Below, in pieces: positions 6,207 through 8,960 of a DNA stretch of 8,960 bases. Source of the stretch: an uncultured Alphaproteobacteria bacterium (lineage in GTDB: Bacteria > Pseudomonadota > Alphaproteobacteria > HIMB59); contig CACPCY010000023.1 of NCBI GenBank assembly GCA_902632575.1, positions 1 through 8,960 of the forward strand, given 5' to 3'. Below the pieces are notes generated by a model that saw only the letters and a list, made by a program, of their open reading frames with translations, did not search any database and was not told where the DNA came from. Each line of letters starts with the position of its first letter. The first letter of the stretch is position 1. A program made the translations under genes and the position numbers.

Positions 6207-7874
6207 ATGAAAAAAAGCAGAGACGATTATTTAACTTTATTTTTCATTTCAATCATTGGATTTTATATTTTAATTTCGCTGGCTTTTCCAATGTACGCCA
6301 TACTGTCAAAAAGTTTTGAAAATAAAGATGGCGATTTTATTGGTTTTGAAAACTACCAAAGTTATTTTGAAAATAGTTCATTAGTCTACTCTATATATAA
6401 TAGTTTATTTGTTTCCATAGTGACAATGGTCATTACTATTTCACTTGCCTTTGTCTTTGCATATGCTTTGACCAAAAGTCGTATGGCAGGAAAGGGAGTG
6501 TTCCGCTCCATAGCAATGATACCTATCTTGGTTCCTTCGTTGTTGTCTGGTATTTCACTCATTTACTTATTTGGTAAGCAAGGAATATTTAGAGAATTAT
6601 TAATGGGTTATGAAATTTATGGACCTATCGGAATAATTATCGCTGAGGTTTTTTATACCTTCCCTCATGCATTACTAATTATTGTGACAGCACTTTCAAT
6701 TGGTGACGCAAGATTATATGAAGCAGCAAAAGTTTTAAGATCAAAATCTATTCGAACTTTTTTTACTGTTACTCTACCTTCTGCAAAATACGGTGTGATA
6801 AGTGCGGCCTTTGTAGTTTTTACTTTAGTTATTACAGATTTTGGAATTCCCAAAGTCATTGGAGGTAATTATAACGTTTTAGCAGTTGATGTTTACAAGC
6901 AAGTAATCGGTCAACAAAATTTTGAAATGGGTGCAGTTGTGAGTATGGTTTTAGTATTCCCTGCTCTTATAGCATTTGCAGTTGATCGCATAGTACAACG
7001 AAAACAAGTAGCAATATTAACTTCTCGTTCTGTCGTGCATGAGCCTAATGAGAGCAAAACTTTCGATAGAATTATGTTTGGTTATTGTTCTGTAATTTCA
7101 GTACTAATTTTAACTATTTTAGGGATGTGTTTGTACGCAAGCCTTGTTACTTTTTGGCCATATAATTTAACTCTTTCATTAAAAAACTATCAATTCGACC
7201 TTATGGATGGAGGAGGTTGGGATTCTTATTACAATTCAATTCGAATGGCTTCATATACTGCAGTCTTTGGAACTATAGCTGTTTTTGCGGGCGCCTATTT
7301 TGTAGAAAAGGCCAGAAGCCTAAAAACGGGACGATCGATACTTCACTTACTATCAATGATGCCGATGGCCATCCCTGGATTAGTTTTAGGACTTGCCTAC
7401 ATTTTCTTTTTTAATCATCCAGATAATCCTTTGAACTTTTTATATGGAACGATGGCTATATTGGTCATTTGTACCATCACTCACTTTTATACAGTTTCTC
7501 ATTTGACAGCCCTTACATCTTTAAAGCAAATAGACAATGAATTTGAGCATGTCTCATCATCACTAAAACAACCTTTTTACAAAACTTTTTTTCGTGTCAC
7601 GGTACCCATTAGCCTTCCAGCTATATTTGAAATAGGAATTTACTTTTTTGTTAATGCTATGACTACTGTATCGGCAGTAGTTTTCCTATACAGCTCAAAA
7701 ACAACCTTAGCTTCTGTGGCAGTTCTAAATATGGATGATGCTGGAGATATAGCTCCTGCGGCAGCTATGGGTATGATGATTTTTTATACAAATGCCGCTG
7801 TAAGAATAGTTTATGTGCTTATAACCAAAAAGATTTTAGTTCGCTTCCAAAATTGGAGAGTTAAAACAACATGA
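6207..7874 (+). CDS. phnU2: Putative 2-aminoethylphosphonate ABC transporter, fused permease (PhnU2/AepW type)
   Basis: A 555-aa inner-membrane permease made of two BPD_transp_1 (PF00528) domains in one chain, roughly residues 60-265 and 340-545, with about twelve membrane helices. Each half has an EAA loop that docks on the ATPase: YEAAKVLRSKSIRTFF (171-186) followed by TLP, and FEHVSSSLKQPFYKTFF (446-462) followed by TVP. The central linker (about 265-290) is hydrophilic. Fused permeases are typical of FbpB-like iron systems and of the PhnU2 (TIGR03262) AEP family; binding protein and context favour the latter. It starts 8 nt after the ATPase stop, so the two are translated from one message. 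The membrane part is a single polypeptide, so the set of three genes makes a complete importer. Confidence 0.87.
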   Translation: MKKSRDDYLTLFFISIIGFYILISLAFPMYAILSKSFENKDGDFIGFENYQSYFENSSLVYSIYNSLFVSIVTMVITISLAFVFAYALTKSRMAGKGVFRSIAMIPILVPSLLSGISLIYLFGKQGIFRELLMGYEIYGPIGIIIAEVFYTFPHALLIIVTALSIGDARLYEAAKVLRSKSIRTFFTVTLPSAKYGVISAAFVVFTLVITDFGIPKVIGGNYNVLAVDVYKQVIGQQNFEMGAVVSMVLVFPALIAFAVDRIVQRKQVAILTSRSVVHEPNESKTFDRIMFGYCSVISVLILTILGMCLYASLVTFWPYNLTLSLKNYQFDLMDGGGWDSYYNSIRMASYTAVFGTIAVFAGAYFVEKARSLKTGRSILHLLSMMPMAIPGLVLGLAYIFFFNHPDNPLNFLYGTMAILVICTITHFYTVSHLTALTSLKQIDNEFEHVSSSLKQPFYKTFFRVTVPISLPAIFEIGIYFFVNAMTTVSAVVFLYSSKTTLASVAVLNMDDAGDIAPAAAMGMMIFYTNAAVRIVYVLITKKILVRFQNWRVKTT

Positions 7875-7876
7875 TC

Positions 7877-7895
7877 ATGCAATATTTGCATTTTT
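7877..7895 (+). terminator. Weak hairpin terminator after the permease gene
   Basis: ATGCAA (7877-7882) and TTGCAT (7886-7891) pair as a 6-bp stem with a 3-nt loop, followed by TTTT. It begins 2 nt after the permease stop. Position fits the end of the importer operon, but the stem is short, so efficiency is doubtful. Confidence 0.45.
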
Positions 7896-7912
7896 AAAAA
7901 AGGGCTAAAAAC

Positions 7913-7929
7913 AAAAAAAAATTTTTTTT
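7913..7929. other. Long A-tract/T-tract junction upstream of the second PiT gene
   Basis: Nine A (7913-7921) run straight into eight T (7922-7929), a self-complementary A/T tract about 25-60 bp upstream of the candidate promoter. Such tracts are stiff and can act as UP-like or intrinsically bent elements. In a genome this AT-rich it may be plain composition. Confidence 0.3.
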
Positions 7930-7941
7930 ATATTTTATTAT

Positions 7942-7956
7942 TGTAATAACATTACA
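7942..7956. promoter_or_regulatory. Operator-like dyad upstream of the second PiT gene
   Basis: TGTAAT (7942-7947) and ATTACA (7951-7956) form a perfect 6-bp inverted repeat with a 3-nt spacer. The right arm coincides with the candidate -35 box, so a bound protein would compete with RNA polymerase. It is not the PHO-box direct repeat and the regulator is unknown. Confidence 0.4.
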
Positions 7957-7979
7957 GCTGTATATAAAATTTTTATAAT
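7951..7979 (+). promoter_or_regulatory. Candidate promoter of the second PiT-like gene
   Basis: A perfect TATAAT (7974-7979) lies 17 bp after ATTACA (7951-7956, four of six to the -35 consensus). Start of transcription would be near 7986, giving a leader of about 20 nt that holds the ribosome binding site. A second possible pair, TTGTAA (7941-7946) with TATAAA (7963-7968), overlaps it. Confidence 0.55.
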
Positions 7980-7994
7980 TGTAACCCATATAAT

Positions 7995-8000
7995 GAGGAG
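7995..8000 (+). promoter_or_regulatory. Strong Shine-Dalgarno site of the second PiT-like gene
   Basis: GAGGAG lies 6 nt before the ATG at 8007. It decides the start and, with the separate promoter, marks this gene as its own transcription unit. Confidence 0.75.
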
Positions 8001-8006
8001 ATTCGC

Positions 8007-8960
8007 ATGGAGTTATCTTTTATATACGCTGTAATAGGATTTTCTTTAGCAGGGCTCTCTGTCTTTGGTAATGACTCTATACAAACACTTGGTACTTTTA
8101 TTGCTGCAAAAAAAAAGTGGTATAAATGGTATGTTTTAGCAACTGCAGCCTCTGTTGTACTTGTTGGAACCCTTACATACGGATGGATAGTCTATGATGG
8201 TGATATAACTTTTGGTCGCTTAAACAAAATTCCATATATTGAAATTCAATGGTACCACGCCGTTGCCCCTCTTGTATTAGTTATTTTAACACGTGTCGGT
8301 ATACCGGTATCAACTACATTTTTAGTATTATCTGCTTTTGCTTCTACAGTTATTTTAGAAAAAGTTTTACTCAAAAGTATTGTAGGATATGCAATTGCAG
8401 CCTCTGCTGCATATATTGTCTGGTTTGTAGTTTCTAAATACATTAACGAAAAAGATGATGAAATTACAGACCCTAAAAGACAAGCTTTTTGGAGAAATTC
8501 ACAATGGGTAGCTTCAGGCTTTCTTTGGGCTACCTGGTTAATGCACGATGTTGCAAATATCGCAGTATATTTACCGAGAAAAATAGACCCAATGCTATTT
8601 ATTTTGGTAATGGTTTATTTCGTAATTCTTATTTATTACATTTTTTGGAGAGAGGGAGGGCCGATTCAAAAAATCGTTTTGGAAAAAACAGGCACTAGAT
8701 ACGCAAGATCATGTACAATAATAGACTTAGTATACTGTGCAGTTCTGTATTTTTTTAAAGAATTAAACGATTTACCCATGTCAACTACATGGGTTTTTGT
8801 TGGTCTATTATGCGGTAGAGAATTGGCAATAGCCACTCACCATAAAACCAACCTTAGAAAATATGTATTCCCAATTATAGGTAAAGATTTTTTAAAAATG
8901 ATATTTGGTTTAGCTATATCTGCTGGAATTGTTCTGTCAATACACTATGTAATTATTCCA
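8007..8960 (+). CDS. Divergent PiT-like permease (partial at 3' edge)
   Basis: The frame is open from ATG 8007 to the last base, 318 residues with no stop, so the C-terminus lies beyond the window. It is a polytopic membrane protein with the PiT two-fold signature in altered form. The first half has VFGNDSIQTLGT (residues 19-30) and VGIPVSTTFLVLSAF (97-111). The second half has WLMHDVANIAVY (177-188) and DLPMSTTWVFVGLLCGRELA (255-274). PiT proteins normally show GANDxAN in the first half; here the Ala of GAND and the AN pair are lost, whereas in the second half DVAN is kept. It shares little sequence with the PiT protein at 165-1217 outside these motifs. Pi, or another oxyanion, is the likely cargo by family, with direction and substrate uncertain. 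It has its own promoter and strong ribosome binding site just downstream of the AEP importer operon. Confidence 0.75.
   Translation, partial: MELSFIYAVIGFSLAGLSVFGNDSIQTLGTFIAAKKKWYKWYVLATAASVVLVGTLTYGWIVYDGDITFGRLNKIPYIEIQWYHAVAPLVLVILTRVGIPVSTTFLVLSAFASTVILEKVLLKSIVGYAIAASAAYIVWFVVSKYINEKDDEITDPKRQAFWRNSQWVASGFLWATWLMHDVANIAVYLPRKIDPMLFILVMVYFVILIYYIFWREGGPIQKIVLEKTGTRYARSCTIIDLVYCAVLYFFKELNDLPMSTTWVFVGLLCGRELAIATHHKTNLRKYVFPIIGKDFLKMIFGLAISAGIVLSIHYVIIP

Noticed and set aside
8246..8698. Short open frames on both strands in the last kilobase
   Set aside because: They overlap the PiT-like gene that starts at 8007 and stays open to the window end; that frame has PiT motifs and a strong ribosome binding site, these do not.
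1..8960. CRISPR array, tRNA, rRNA, insertion sequence or phage genes
   Set aside because: No regularly spaced repeats, RNA gene signatures, transposase or phage-type proteins were seen on either strand.

Overview
The window is AT-rich and gene-dense. It has short intergenic gaps and almost no Shine-Dalgarno sequences except before two genes. The gene families and composition suggest a streamlined marine alphaproteobacterium, of the SAR11/Pelagibacter or HIMB59 type. That placement is an inference from composition and content only, because there is no rRNA or other marker gene here.

Layout: (1) At 1-1217 lie the C-terminal end of a DUF47/PhoU-like protein and a complete PiT-family phosphate permease, the common DUF47-pit pair. 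(2) At 1288-3293, on the same strand, lie a FAD-dependent oxidoreductase of the TIGR03364 type associated with phosphonate clusters, and a DMT/EamA-type membrane protein resembling the phosphonate-associated TIGR03340 family. (3) At 3290-3940, on the minus strand, lies a HAD hydrolase whose stop codon overlaps the stop of the membrane protein. (4) After a 111-bp divergent promoter region, 4052-7874 encodes a complete ABC importer of the putative 2-aminoethylphosphonate (AEP) class (PhnS2-PhnT2-PhnU2, also known as AepX-AepV-AepW). It consists of a periplasmic binding protein, a strong hairpin terminator, an ATPase and a fused two-domain permease. (5) From 8007 to the window end is a second, divergent PiT-like permease with its own promoter and a strong ribosome binding site. 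It is open at the window edge.

Proposed working: the ABC system imports AEP or a close relative such as N-methyl- or hydroxy-AEP, and the FAD enzyme oxidatively deaminates (or demethylates) the aminophosphonate. The phosphorus would eventually be released as Pi, which the flanking PiT carriers could move in or out. No recognisable C-P bond-cleaving enzyme (PhnX, PhnA, PhnY/PhnZ, C-P lyase) and no PhnW transaminase lies in the window. The HAD protein has canonical HAD motifs (DxDGV, lysine in motif III) and not the phosphonatase hallmarks. The cassette is therefore either a non-canonical oxidative route or is completed elsewhere in the genome.

No tRNA, rRNA, CRISPR array, insertion sequence or integration site was seen. 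No stretch longer than about 135 bases is without a gene.
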